A stretch of DNA of 64,000 nt from a virus. Shown here in pieces: positions 27,564 to 36,704 of this stretch (its first letter is position 1; each line of letters begins with the position of its first letter). The translations under genes were made by a program, and so were the position numbers. The stretch spans positions 64,001 through 128,000 of the IMG/VR virus record IMGVR_UViG_3300044959_000348; one strand, written 5' to 3'. Under the pieces are notes generated by a model. That model did no database searches and was not told where the DNA came from. It saw only the letters and a list, made by a program, of their open reading frames with translations.

Positions 27564-28626
27564 GTCATCTTGAACGACACCCAAAAAGATGTATATACTG
27601 TAACATTATTATGCTCTGATAGGTTCCTAAAAATTCCATCATAGTTCAACCTCACAACTGTGCCAAATATTTCTGACAAAATTGCTCCATAAGAATTAAG
27701 CGCTTCTTCAATGCACTTTTGCCCTATTGCATGTTTTCCAAGTTCAAGCGATAAAACACAATGTATTACATAAATATCTCCAAATCTGGTCACATCACAG
27801 ATCTCCAGAACAATTCTGATGTGTGTATTCCTGATGTTACGTATTTTTGCCCGTTTAAAGTCAGATAAAAAATCTGCTACCTCACGATTAGTTTCTTTTC
27901 TACAAATCCTATACCATTCCCTGTTAATTTCATCTTGTTCTGTTCGAAGAGCGCTGTTATAATATTCAAAAAATAATATATTTCTCTGTAACGTAATATT
28001 AGATTTTGAGACTTTTTTACTCCAATTTAAAATACGCATATAATCGTATAAATATTGAAGGCGTGTCTTGTCTGAAAAACGAAAAGCACAATATTCATAG
28101 CCCCATTTAGACATTATGGCAGATGTGTATTCATAATACCTTCTCTCTTCTTTTGATATGTATAAATGAGCTATCAAAATACCGCGGTATTCACCATTTG
28201 TTCTTTGTGTGATAGAAAGATGTGACATAGATTTCACATAAGCATATTTGTGTTTAAAAATACAACTATACAAGTTGAATATACTGCTATAATCTATCTC
28301 TTTCCAATAATTTGATCTTTCATATTCATTAATGTTAACTTCTGATAAAACATCTCTATTATAGTTCGCTAATAAATCATGAACATGAAAAGAATAACCC
28401 CCTTCAAAGTATAATCTGCATGAGAGAACATACGAAGCAAGTGAGGCACTACGTGACATTTTAAACACTGAGAAGGAACACAAACTTTCAAAAATGCGTG
28501 AGCTATATCCTGTTTCTCTCTTTTTTCTAAAAACGCACCATGTTTCCTTGTAGCATTTATAATACCTTGCACTACATATTTGTTTCTGGAACGCACGCAT
28601 GTCAAAAATGGGTAAGACAATAACAT
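27551..28626 (-). pseudogene. paralog family gene broken by a -1 frameshift near its start
   Basis: TATAAT, seven bases, ATG at 28626 gives the family start MLLSYPFLTCVRSRNKYVV. About 45 codons on, at about 28490-28530, the family-like sequence continues in the -1 frame, down to the stop at 27551 (strand YVIHCVLSLEL, helix SYGAILSEIFG). The switch region has T5-A-G-A6. It could be a decayed gene, a sequence error, or less likely programmed frameshifting. An ATG at 28600 in the second frame would give a product lacking the N-terminal signature. Confidence 0.65.
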
Positions 28627-28688
28627 ACGCAAAATTATACTATAGGTGTTTATGGTGTATATAGCAAAATAATGCAAAATGATGATAG

Positions 28689-28694
28689 TATAAT
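28689..28694 (+). promoter_or_regulatory. TATAAT box, leaderless arrangement
   Basis: TATAAT then six bases then ATG at 28701. No -35-like hexamer at the usual distance. Confidence 0.6.
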
Positions 28695-28700
28695 TATCAT

Positions 28701-28811
28701 ATGAAAGTCTATTCACAAGGGAATAAAAGTTACTATATAAGCATAGACGGGCAAAGAATATATTTTTCATCTGGCATTCATTACGAAGGAGAGATAACGC
28801 TAAAATCATGA
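28701..28811 (+). CDS. 36-residue small protein, leaderless
   Basis: Short frame MKVYSQGNKSYYISIDGQRI... ending ITLKS, placed exactly at a TATAAT-N6-ATG start. Its stop TGA overlaps the ATG of the next small frame (ATGA), a typical coupling arrangement. Sequence looks like a small beta hairpin protein. No family recognised; supported mainly by promoter spacing and coupling. Confidence 0.5.
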   Translation: MKVYSQGNKSYYISIDGQRIYFSSGIHYEGEITLKS

Positions 28812-28936
28812 GGATTATTCTAAACTTGATGTCAAACAATCCAGATATTAGAATAGAAACTCAATATAATGAAATAACGCAAATGCCACGAGACATACAA
28901 TGTGCAATTTGGGCGGATAGTTTGTTGTATGCATAA
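28808..28936 (+). CDS. 42-residue small protein, coupled
   Basis: Begins with the ATG of an ATGA overlap with the preceding frame and runs to a TAA that is part of the CATAAT-rich promoter of the next gene. Sequence MRIILNLMSNNPDIRIETQY and on; contains CAIWADSLLYA at the end. Could be a small independent protein or a scrap of a larger gene. Confidence 0.4.
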   Translation: MRIILNLMSNNPDIRIETQYNEITQMPRDIQCAIWADSLLYA

Positions 28937-28951
28937 TGCATAATTCCATAC

Positions 28952-30319
28952 GTGTTCGTAAATGGCATAGCATTCAACAAAGCTGCTCTATTATCCAATA
29001 ATGTTAGATGCATAACATTTAAATACTCTGAAACTCCTTCATGCGAACTCATAGGACAATACCTACACATCCGCGGAGATACACGCAGTAATATAAACTT
29101 AGTCGTCTCATTATCCACTAACACAACATTCAATACATTCTTTGAAAGCATCTACATCAACAACTACAAGATATTAGAAGGGTACTACTATATAGAAGAA
29201 AGAGAAGTAACTGTCAACGGCATAAGAATAATTTCTAACTCCCTGAAAGACCAATGCACCATAGTCTCCATTCTTTTTAGCGACAGCACAATACTATACG
29301 ACCCTGTCAGCGTGTTATCTGGTACTCCAGTACAAACGAATGTGTTTGTATTTGTCACCGAAGACTACTTATTTATTGCCAGAAGAGAAAGCTGTACTCC
29401 AACAGAGTTCGCTAACGCACTCCTATTCGCCGCAACACTCCCTAACTCATCTTACTTCTATCCGAGTACAACAACCACTAAAATATTCGAAATAACACTG
29501 CCACAAAACATAACAAATGACATATTCTTTACAACTGCTGGATTTGTGCCAGAATGGAGATACGCACAAAATATCACTCTGCCTAATAATCCATACGTGC
29601 ATTTCAAATACTACTATAACTATGCTATCGACTTCGCAGATTACCTGATAAAACTCAAAGAAAGAATGTACGAAATCTTACAATTTTCTATCTACCACAA
29701 ATCAGAAAACATACAAACCAGCGAAAGAGATGTGGCATTTATTACTTATAAAGTCGAATTCCAAGATAAACCTCTACACGCCATGTACATGAAAATACCA
29801 CCATGGGATACACACCACTTCATGCAAGCACGAATAGCCTTCACATTCCACACAACTGACTTTTTGATATACAGAGGCTTTATAAATGACATGATATGGT
29901 TTGAAAAATTGTCAAACAACCTGACACTTGTGTGCATACAAAAACAACCAAACGACTTAACTTATTGTGCTACCGTCAAATGGGGACTCGACGAAATATC
30001 ATTCGACGTAAATGAAGAAATAGAAAATGTATCCTCAGATAGAGGATACTACATGTACACAGTAGATTTCAACTGCGAACTTATGTACTTCTACGTCAGA
30101 ATACAAAGAATCAGAACTATCATACAAGATATACTCGGTTTACTAACAGAACCAACAACAATACAAGTAGACGACCAATGCAATTGGATACATAATACCA
30201 TAAGTGCATTTATCTACAATGTCAATACAAACCCAGTGACATATACACATAATCAACAAGGATTAGGATATGTGGAAGTTACAAGCAATACTATTACGGT
30301 AAGATCAACAAATCAGTGA
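28952..30319 (+). CDS. 455-residue protein, possible long relative of the paralog family
   Basis: GTG start seven bases after CATAAT. No signal or catalytic motif. Near residue 375 a stretch YTVDFNCELMYFYVRI then a helix IRTIIQDILGLL resembles the C-terminal signature of the about 350-residue family. The stop codon TGA belongs to the IS605-type end that follows (the GTGAAC terminus), so the original 3' end may be lost. Comparable in length to the genes at 53016 and 55661. Confidence 0.65.
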   Translation: MFVNGIAFNKAALLSNNVRCITFKYSETPSCELIGQYLHIRGDTRSNINLVVSLSTNTTFNTFFESIYINNYKILEGYYYIEEREVTVNGIRIISNSLKDQCTIVSILFSDSTILYDPVSVLSGTPVQTNVFVFVTEDYLFIARRESCTPTEFANALLFAATLPNSSYFYPSTTTTKIFEITLPQNITNDIFFTTAGFVPEWRYAQNITLPNNPYVHFKYYYNYAIDFADYLIKLKERMYEILQFSIYHKSENIQTSERDVAFITYKVEFQDKPLHAMYMKIPPWDTHHFMQARIAFTFHTTDFLIYRGFINDMIWFEKLSNNLTLVCIQKQPNDLTYCATVKWGLDEISFDVNEEIENVSSDRGYYMYTVDFNCELMYFYVRIQRIRTIIQDILGLLTEPTTIQVDDQCNWIHNTISAFIYNVNTNPVTYTHNQQGLGYVEVTSNTITVRSTNQ

Positions 30320-30577
30320 ACTACTACCACTTCAAGAAGTGGTAGCTTCTGTAGGAGTTTGTGTCTTATGAAACCTTATCCTACCCAGGTGGTCACCACA
30401 CCTTACTACCCCTATTTGCTTGTATACAGCAAACTCAGGGCTACCTTTTAGTTTCCCAAATACTCTTAATCTTACTGTTTGCTTTAAGCCAGTTATTACA
30501 TCATGCCAGCTCTTTTTGAACTTTCTCAGTATGTTTCTTGCTCCGTTTACATCAGCGTTTTTAAAAACATATATCAT
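30316..30577 (-). mobile_element. TnpB C-terminal relic plus IS605-type right end (copy J)
   Basis: An about 80-codon frame carries NADVNGARNIL, the RuvC-III signature of IS200/IS605 TnpB proteins, then a C-terminal tail and the terminal hairpin ending GTAGTTCAC at 30316. The last 142 bases (30316-30457) are nearly identical to 55502-55643. The rest of tnpB is absent, so there is no active nuclease. In TnpB systems the conserved 3' part also specifies the guide-RNA scaffold, which may be why just this part persists. Confidence 0.75.
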
Positions 30578-30649
30578 TCATGTTCATGAAATCACGGTCT
30601 GTTTGAAATCTGATTTTGCTATACAGAAAAATTTGCCATTTAAGTGTTA

Positions 30650-31546
30650 TTATGCTTCCGCGTATTCTATGAGTATCTTATACTCTTTATGCTCAATAAC
30701 CCCAGTTTTGAGTGCGGCATTTGCAAAAGGTACAAGATAGCCTTCGTTTTTCATTCTTCTACTTAAACATAAGGCCAGACTTGCTCTATCTTTAGATGTC
30801 ATATTGCAAATTATTATAATATCTGCAATACCGCGCTCTTGTTCTTTTTCTTTCTTTTCTCTCCATAACCCATGAAATACTTTAGACATAACAAGACAAA
30901 CAAGCCCAACAGCCACAAAAGCGGCGCTTCCGTGAGATAAGTTTTGCAATAAATATCGCAAGTCTAAATTGCCCGTACTCTCATATGCGACAATAAGAGT
31001 TGCCATAATAGCACCAGCAACCCCAAAAAGCCACCATGATATGCGTTCAGATTTTTTTGTTTTTTCAAGATGAGGGCTATACTTTTCTGCTATATATTCT
31101 CGTACTTCTTCACTAATATTTTGTTCTGCATATGTATCTGCCTTTTCCAGTACTTTCAAAATTACTTCGCCAGCCGAAACACCTAATTCTTCCGTCAATT
31201 TGTAACCGACATCTGCATATCTACGTTTTTTTATCTTGGGTGTACGGCCATTGCTAACAGCATTCTCTAACAACAATTCCTCTAATTTATCTATTATTTT
31301 GCTGTCAGCAAGCCTTTCCTCAGCAACCTCTATAACTTCTGGATTTTCCTCTACTGCTTCCACTGTGACCTCTATTGGATCTCCACTATCAGCAAAGTAT
31401 CTGCTTATTCTCTTCCGTCTTGACAAATGTTCAAGCCGCTCAACCAGTTCTTCAAAAGCTTCTTCCGCATCACTGGAAGCGAAGTGCGCCCTCAGATTAC
31501 GAATGTACGAATACTTGCGAATCATAGGTCTACGATACCGTCTCAT
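30650..31546 (-). CDS. membrane protein with basic N-terminus and RYFAD/RRYAD motifs
   Basis: 298 residues; TATAAT, six bases, ATG. N-terminus MRRYRRPMIRKYSYIRNLRA is strongly basic and is followed by HFAS (21-24). Further motif copies: SRYFAD (48-53) and RRYAD (108-112). Acidic helical region to about residue 165, then two membrane segments (WWLFGVAGAIMATLIVAY; HGSAAFVAVGLVCLVM), then a soluble tail. Same architecture as 8274-9458. A head-internal or membrane-associated injected protein is one possibility. Confidence 0.7.
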   Translation of the reverse strand: MRRYRRPMIRKYSYIRNLRAHFASSDAEEAFEELVERLEHLSRRKRISRYFADSGDPIEVTVEAVEENPEVIEVAEERLADSKIIDKLEELLLENAVSNGRTPKIKKRRYADVGYKLTEELGVSAGEVILKVLEKADTYAEQNISEEVREYIAEKYSPHLEKTKKSERISWWLFGVAGAIMATLIVAYESTGNLDLRYLLQNLSHGSAAFVAVGLVCLVMSKVFHGLWREKKEKEQERGIADIIIICNMTSKDRASLALCLSRRMKNEGYLVPFANAALKTGVIEHKEYKILIEYAEA

Positions 31547-31674
31547 AATGCAATTATACTAAATACATTTTCTCTATCATACATGCTTCTATTGTATACT
31601 AATCCTATTATCATCCTTATGACATATTGTCAGTATTTGAGTTTGGCACACGTATTGACTATATATCCTCTGCT

Positions 31675-32082
31675 ATGGTGAACGTACTTCAAAGAATGGA
31701 ACAGCTTACGAATGAGTTGTTCCGAGATGTATTCAACAGTGACATTCTCTACAACTACGAGTTTGTGCGCAAACAAAATGTTATCAAACCTTCCTATGAA
31801 GTGTATGATGCTAATGATTCTTACAAAGTGTTTGTGTATTTGCCTGGCGTAAAAAGAGAAGAAATTAACATTGTTCAACATGATGGTGTTCTAAGTATAT
31901 CGGCCAAGCGAAGTGTGCCAGAAGGAGAACTTATAAGAGCGTACGGCTGTTATTCAGATGTAAGTGAATATCGATTAGATTTGAATGTGCGTACAGAAAG
32001 TGTAGAAGCTAAGTTTGAAAACGGTGTTTTAGTGCTAAGTGTTAGCAAAACGCCAAACGGGAAGGTTATACAAGTGCAATAA
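31675..32082 (+). CDS. Hsp20/alpha-crystallin small heat-shock protein
   Basis: 135 residues from ATG 31675 (a TATATC-like box upstream; an alternative TTG 48 bases earlier is less likely). Alpha-crystallin domain from about residue 39 (PSYEVYDANDSYKVFVYLPGV) to the signature EAKFENGVLVLSVSKTP near the C-terminus. An ATP-independent holdase that prevents aggregation. Virus-encoded Hsp20 genes are known in large tailed phages. Followed by a strong terminator. Confidence 0.88.
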   Translation: MVNVLQRMEQLTNELFRDVFNSDILYNYEFVRKQNVIKPSYEVYDANDSYKVFVYLPGVKREEINIVQHDGVLSISAKRSVPEGELIRAYGCYSDVSEYRLDLNVRTESVEAKFENGVLVLSVSKTPNGKVIQVQ

Positions 32083-32104
32083 CTTATAAACGCCTATTCT
32101 TTCA

Positions 32105-32144
32105 GGGGTCATGGGGAAACTACTCCCATGACCCCTTTTGTTTT
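32105..32144 (+). terminator. rho-independent terminator after hsp20
   Basis: Eleven-base-pair perfect stem GGGGTCATGGG/CCCATGACCCC, nine-base loop, then TTTTGTTTT. Confidence 0.88.
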
Positions 32145-32196
32145 ACATTCCTAAAAATACATAAACATTTATTTCGGTTATAGTTATGGGTAATGT

Positions 32197-32343
32197 ATGC
32201 AGAATAATGAGGCCACAGTAGTTACGCAATATGATAAAAAGCAAGAATTCTTAAGGCGTATAAGTGGCAAAACTCAAAAGTACAAAAGATATTTGGGCTC
32301 ACCTTTAAGATATGCTGGTGGTAAAAGTAACGAGAGCGAATAA
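32197..32343 (+). pseudogene. N-terminal fragment of a Dam-class (D12) adenine methyltransferase
   Basis: 48 codons from ATG to TAA ending SPLRYAGGKS, the N-terminal signature of the D12/Dam class (PLRYPGGKS). The rest of that enzyme is missing. A TTTCGGTTATAGT promoter-like sequence precedes it. It is directly followed by the 3' part of an unrelated beta-class methyltransferase, so two methyltransferase genes have been joined by deletion. Confidence 0.55.
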
Positions 32344-33059
32344 AAGTAAAAGCCAGTGAAGATGGAGAAAGACAAGGATTCGGTGGTAAAAAGTACATAA
32401 CTGAAAAATATGATTCACCAGCTTTTCAAGATGCGTTTGACGACTACTTATCTTTTTTAGAACCACGACTCAAAGAGGCATATCGTGTATTAGCATCTGA
32501 TGGCTCTTTTTTCATTCACATTGACCCACACGAAGTGCATTATGTAAAAGTCCTGTTGGATAGTATATTTGGCAGAGAATGTTTTATGAACGAGATTATA
32601 TGGGCATATGACTACGGTGGCAGAAGCAAACGCTATTGGCCTAGAAAGCATGATAATATACTTTGGTATGTAAAAGACTCAGACAACTACACATTCAACT
32701 ACGAAGAAATAGACAGAATACCTTACATGGCACCAGACTTAGTGGGGCCTGAAAAAGCGGCAATAGGCAAAACACCAACAGGCGTGTGGTGGATGACTAT
32801 TGTGCCCACTAATAGCAAAGAAAAAACAGGATACCCGACACAGAAACCGTTGAAACTCTTAGAAAGAATAATCAAAGTGCATAGCAATCCCGGCGACTGG
32901 GTTTTAGACTTCTTTGCCGGAAGTGGCACAACAGGAGAAGCAGCAGCCAAACATGGACGCAAATTTGTGCTTGTAGATAACAAAGAAGAAGCAGTGAATA
33001 TCATGAAAAATAGATTGTCTCACTTGGTTCCTAACTTAGAGATACAAAAAGAAGAGTAA
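32331..33059 (+). pseudogene. beta-class DNA methyltransferase lacking its N-terminal catalytic motif
   Basis: The frame is open from 32331, with protein-like sequence (FEDAFDDYLSFLEPRL-type region, DGSFFIHIDPHEVHYVKVLLD, NEIIWAYDYGG) through to motif I DFFAGSGTTGEAA near the C-terminus. The segment that should hold the DPPF/DPPY motif IV is absent. The GTG at 32535 is internal to conserved sequence, so it is not a natural start. It looks like a typical phage or type III-like modification enzyme truncated at the 5' end. Probably inactive. Confidence 0.65.
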
Positions 33060-33064
33060 AGTAT

Positions 33065-33754
33065 CTATGTAATGCGTCTGTCCCTTTTTCTAATGTTTGA
33101 AGAATAATATTTGCGTTTTGCTCTTGTCGCTCTATTTGAGTAAGGTACGCTTATTTCTTTCCCATCTTCAGGTATTATTTCAATTTCATGTGCATCTCTT
33201 TTAAATTTGTACTCACCTTTTTTCAGTTTTACTTCAATAACAGGACGCCCGTTTTTCTTTATTTTGACTAACCAATGCTCTTTTGGGTCTTTAGGGTTTT
33301 CTACAATTAAATATTCAGAAGTCACAGCCATTACAATCTTCCCCATATCACGAGGCAATTCACCGCTGAATAACATCTTTTTATTTTTATCGTCCGGCAA
33401 AAAACCATATACCTTAAAAACATTCTTCCCTTTATCGGGAACTATTGCTACATATTCATACGGTGCTTGTGCTTCTAACACCGTGACGTCAGTATTTATT
33501 CCTTTCCCACTTTCTATATCAATAGCAGCAAATTTGCATTTATCTACTTCTTCTATCGTTGTTTCACAAGTAAATGCTAACGCAAAATCCCCCGTGCTTG
33601 CCATATAATGTCCATCATAATCTGACATCAAGTCCTGCACTTGCTTGGCATAATAAGAAGACAACCTATTGTCAAACTGGATTTTGTTCACTCGATTTCT
33701 TCTTTGAGAACATGAACATCCAGATTTTGCACTGTATTGTCTAACCAATCTCAT
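33065..33754 (-). CDS. protein with MRLVRQY-type targeting peptide, unknown function
   Basis: 229 residues; start set at ATG 33754, six bases after CATAAT (the box overlaps the end of the upstream methyltransferase gene). N-terminus MRLVRQYSAKSGC matches MRLLKSYESKCGC of the gene at 55661-57046 almost position by position, although the rest of the two proteins is unrelated. SSYYAK (32-37) fits the candidate processing motif; KRKYYSS lies at the C-terminus. The middle is beta-rich. Possibly packaged together with the upstream methyltransferase. Confidence 0.7.
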   Translation of the reverse strand: MRLVRQYSAKSGCSCSQRRNRVNKIQFDNRLSSYYAKQVQDLMSDYDGHYMASTGDFALAFTCETTIEEVDKCKFAAIDIESGKGINTDVTVLEAQAPYEYVAIVPDKGKNVFKVYGFLPDDKNKKMLFSGELPRDMGKIVMAVTSEYLIVENPKDPKEHWLVKIKKNGRPVIEVKLKKGEYKFKRDAHEIEIIPEDGKEISVPYSNRATRAKRKYYSSNIRKRDRRIT

Positions 33755-33761
33755 AAACCAA

Positions 33762-36020
33762 TTATGCAAATCTATTTATATTATCTTTCCCTACTTGCAT
33801 AAGTCTTATATGTTCAGGATTACTAACATCATATTTCTTCAAACCTACATAACTTATATTGGCAGGATTAATATGTTTGACAACAGTTTCACGAAGTATA
33901 TTTTTTACCTTATCACTATTTAAATACGCACAAACATAACATGCCTCTTCAAAACTATCAGCATTGATAGCAACCACTGCATGCGTGAATATAAGCATTT
34001 GTTCTTCACTGACATGTATAACCGCAGCTTTTATATCTTTCCCTACATCACGCCAAATAACCTTATAACCAGGTATCATCATCTTTTGTACAGGCCTTAG
34101 CATACGCTCAAATGCATCTATACCTAAATACTCACTCATCTTCACCAAGTATTCATAAGCTAATGGATATACACGCTTTATCTCCTCTCTACTCATCTTT
34201 CGTTTATTCACAAAATCATAAGGTAACAACACTTTATTCTTTACACTAACACGCCACGCATCAATATCTCTGCCATTTATCAAGTCAAATAAAATATCCT
34301 TTTCTATCATTTGCTCTATCCGTGGTAGCGGCTTTCTGCTATTTTTATACTCATTCGCTACTAATACATGCTTATCATCTATTTCCTGCAAAACCCTCAT
34401 AACTATTACGCCATGCAAGTTTTTCAAATGCATACCAGCATAAGCTTGATAATCGGACCGATCAGCAATACTACCTGTAGATTTAGCTACAAACATATAA
34501 TTGTCACTTATCACATCTCCATCCAATACTTTTTCCGTTGTCCCGTCACATATTATGTATTTGTAAGTTTTGTCTGCACTCTTATGCTTTCTCACGAATA
34601 AAACAAATGGATTGATAGATGCATCACGAAAAACAGAACGTTCCCTAATATCATACAAAGCTCGTAACTCAACTTCCCCGCTCAACAAACCTCTTCTAAA
34701 CGGAATAGAAGACTTAGCTGACTTAAACAAAATGTCCGGCAAAACTAAAGCCATATGCCCATCTTCACAAAGATACCTGTCCATAGCGATGTAAGTAACT
34801 AAAGAGGACACATCCAATCCTACATTATTAATAGCTCTGTCTTCATGCAATAAGTTATACTTTGCTGCTAAGGACAATAACCGTAGCCTATCTCCTTCGT
34901 TTAAATAGTTTATGTTGTACCACGGAGGATTGCCTACAACATAATCAAAACAACCAGCATATTTCATGTGTAAATAACCATCAATCTCCTGTCTTATAAC
35001 ATTATACATAACAAAAGAATGTGCCTTTATTGATTCCAACTTTTCATGCATACTTTTTATATATTGTCCATATAAGTCATCTGTATCACTGCTAAAACTT
35101 TGAAAAATAAGAAATGCTTTGTCTTTATCTACACCAAATGGTAACATAATCATACCTATAAACGGATGCACTGCCGCTTCAAAAGTGGAAAACATATCCA
35201 CGGTTGTTTGGAACCGATTCAAAAAATCTACATTATACACATTCAATCGACACTCAACATTCAAATCAATCAATTCCTTTATCATCTGAACTTTAACAGT
35301 AGCAACAGCCAATGGATTTAGTTCAAATCCATATAGGTTATGCGAAACAAAATAAGCCACATCACCTACATTATGCCATTTACTTTTTATTCTGCGCAAC
35401 ACAGATAACAAAAAAACACCATCACCACAAGTAGGGTCTAAAAACCTTTTCTCTACCCAATTACCATCATCTTGTAAAACCTTATCTAACACAAAATCCA
35501 CTAACTTCTCAGGTGTATAATACTCACCTAATATGCGTCTTATGTGTTTGGATACTAAATCTTGATAAATACCGCCTAAGCTGTTATCAAGAGAGATACT
35601 ATTATACAAAGATATAACATCTCCAACAATAATATCCCAGAAATCCATATAAAAAGAAAATGGAGTTAATAAAGAACTATTATAAAAGTTATCAAAAAAT
35701 CGTCCTTCATTAAGAGATATAAATACATCTAACATATTTTCCTTATGCATTACGAAATCCTTGCACACTCGTAATGCATACACTTTTATGATTATATCAT
35801 AAACACAAAATAACGAAACCAAAAACCTTACAAAATCTTCTCTGTTTTGCACTACAATTCCATATTCCTTGGAAATGCCATTCAAATACTTGGCAATGCT
35901 CTTACTATTCAAAAACCTGTCCTTTTTGATTTCGTGATAATGTTTTATAACATAATCTGAAGCATATGAATAATCTTGTGACTTTTCGACGCAACCATAA
36001 ATATTGTATAGCAATCTCAC
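33762..36020 (-). CDS. large N6-adenine methyltransferase with putative targeting peptide
   Basis: 752 residues from GTG 36020, exactly six bases after TATAAT. Type IIG/Eco57I-like layout: helical N-terminal region, GEYYTPEKLVDFVL, motif I LDPTCGDGVF (about 190-200), catalytic NPPW (about 360), then a recognition region. No nuclease motif seen in the N-terminal part. The first 21 residues, MRLLYNIYGC then DYSYAS, match the N-terminal motif shared by putative head proteins here. If that is a packaging signal, this enzyme would travel in the virion. Divergent from 36089. Confidence 0.8.
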   Translation of the reverse strand: MRLLYNIYGCVEKSQDYSYASDYVIKHYHEIKKDRFLNSKSIAKYLNGISKEYGIVVQNREDFVRFLVSLFCVYDIIIKVYALRVCKDFVMHKENMLDVFISLNEGRFFDNFYNSSLLTPFSFYMDFWDIIVGDVISLYNSISLDNSLGGIYQDLVSKHIRRILGEYYTPEKLVDFVLDKVLQDDGNWVEKRFLDPTCGDGVFLLSVLRRIKSKWHNVGDVAYFVSHNLYGFELNPLAVATVKVQMIKELIDLNVECRLNVYNVDFLNRFQTTVDMFSTFEAAVHPFIGMIMLPFGVDKDKAFLIFQSFSSDTDDLYGQYIKSMHEKLESIKAHSFVMYNVIRQEIDGYLHMKYAGCFDYVVGNPPWYNINYLNEGDRLRLLSLAAKYNLLHEDRAINNVGLDVSSLVTYIAMDRYLCEDGHMALVLPDILFKSAKSSIPFRRGLLSGEVELRALYDIRERSVFRDASINPFVLFVRKHKSADKTYKYIICDGTTEKVLDGDVISDNYMFVAKSTGSIADRSDYQAYAGMHLKNLHGVIVMRVLQEIDDKHVLVANEYKNSRKPLPRIEQMIEKDILFDLINGRDIDAWRVSVKNKVLLPYDFVNKRKMSREEIKRVYPLAYEYLVKMSEYLGIDAFERMLRPVQKMMIPGYKVIWRDVGKDIKAAVIHVSEEQMLIFTHAVVAINADSFEEACYVCAYLNSDKVKNILRETVVKHINPANISYVGLKKYDVSNPEHIRLMQVGKDNINRFA

Positions 36021-36088
36021 TACGCTATTATACACCCTTTGTGTCTTTCTTCCGAAAATTGTGCGATATTTCGGTTACAAAGAATACT

Positions 36089-36532
36089 ATGATTGAAGAA
36101 AATGATAACAGGCTAGAAATGGACGTTATGCAAAATTTATTGAACAAAGTATTTGGAAATGACAATGAAGGCTATATAAGAGGTGTGCGTTTTTTGAACA
36201 ACGATAAAGGCAAACCAGCGGCAATCGTTGAAATCATAGACTTTGACGCAAAAACAACAAATAATATACAAAGCATTAGATATGAAATACTGGCAAAACT
36301 AGCAGAAGACATAAACATACCCCTATGGATATTAATGATAGACTCCTTCAATAGAAAATTTTATTTGTATAGCGTCAAAAATGTGGAAGAACTAATGGCA
36401 TATAGAGAAGAAAATTACAAAGATTTTTTCATAGAATATAATGAAAAACAAATGCTCACAAAACTAAGGGAAATAGGTGTGAAAGCATCTTCTGTAGAAG
36501 AAGTGTTTGGACGATTTTTGTATCCACTTTAG
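36089..36532 (+). CDS. hypothetical protein, possible nuclease-like fold
   Basis: 147 residues from ATG 36089 (TACAAA, seven bases, ATG; TTTCGG just upstream). The stretch GKPAAIVEIIDFDAK then QSIRYEILAKLAED and IPLWILMID has the strand-helix-strand order of small PD-(D/E)XK-type domains, but the Lys of the (D/E)xK motif is not evident. Divergent neighbour of the large methyltransferase. It could be an inactive or unrelated partner; I would not call it a restriction enzyme. Confidence 0.55.
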   Translation: MIEENDNRLEMDVMQNLLNKVFGNDNEGYIRGVRFLNNDKGKPAAIVEIIDFDAKTTNNIQSIRYEILAKLAEDINIPLWILMIDSFNRKFYLYSVKNVEELMAYREENYKDFFIEYNEKQMLTKLREIGVKASSVEEVFGRFLYPL

Positions 36533-36554
36533 TAAAATTTGGTACAATTCCTTC

Positions 36555-36638
36555 ATGAACTACAAATATATATCTGCAATAATATCTAAGTTTTATCAAA
36601 AAAACCACAAGAAGACACCATCTTCTATAAGATGGTGA
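36555..36638 (+). pseudogene. gene start running into an IS end
   Basis: TACAAT, six bases, ATG, then 27 codons whose second half is the hairpin of an IS605-type end. The promoter and first dozen codons of a lost gene seem to remain. Confidence 0.35.
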
Positions 36639-36691
36639 TGAATTATATAATTATAACATGAGAGCTTTTTCTTGAAGTGGTAGTAGTTCAC
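36609..36691 (+). mobile_element. two IS605-type end hairpins
   Basis: First a hairpin CACCATCTTCTATAAGATGGTG followed by GATGAATT (a second end type, also at about 59796-59840); written as arms CACCATCTT and AAGATGGTG. Then at 36664-36691 a half-end finishing GAAGTGGTAGTAGTTCAC. No transposase gene. Confidence 0.5.
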
Positions 36692-36704
36692 TGATCTTAT
36701 AACA

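Noticed and set aside
28480-28560. Programmed -1 frameshift in the paralog at 27551-28626
   Set aside because: T5-A-G-A6 does not present a canonical X-XXY-YYZ heptamer in the right frame and no downstream stem was evident; kept only as a possibility.
36089-36532. Restriction endonuclease partner of the 33762 methyltransferase
   Set aside because: The fold-like order is suggestive but the catalytic (D/E)xK is not visible, so the call would be unsupported.
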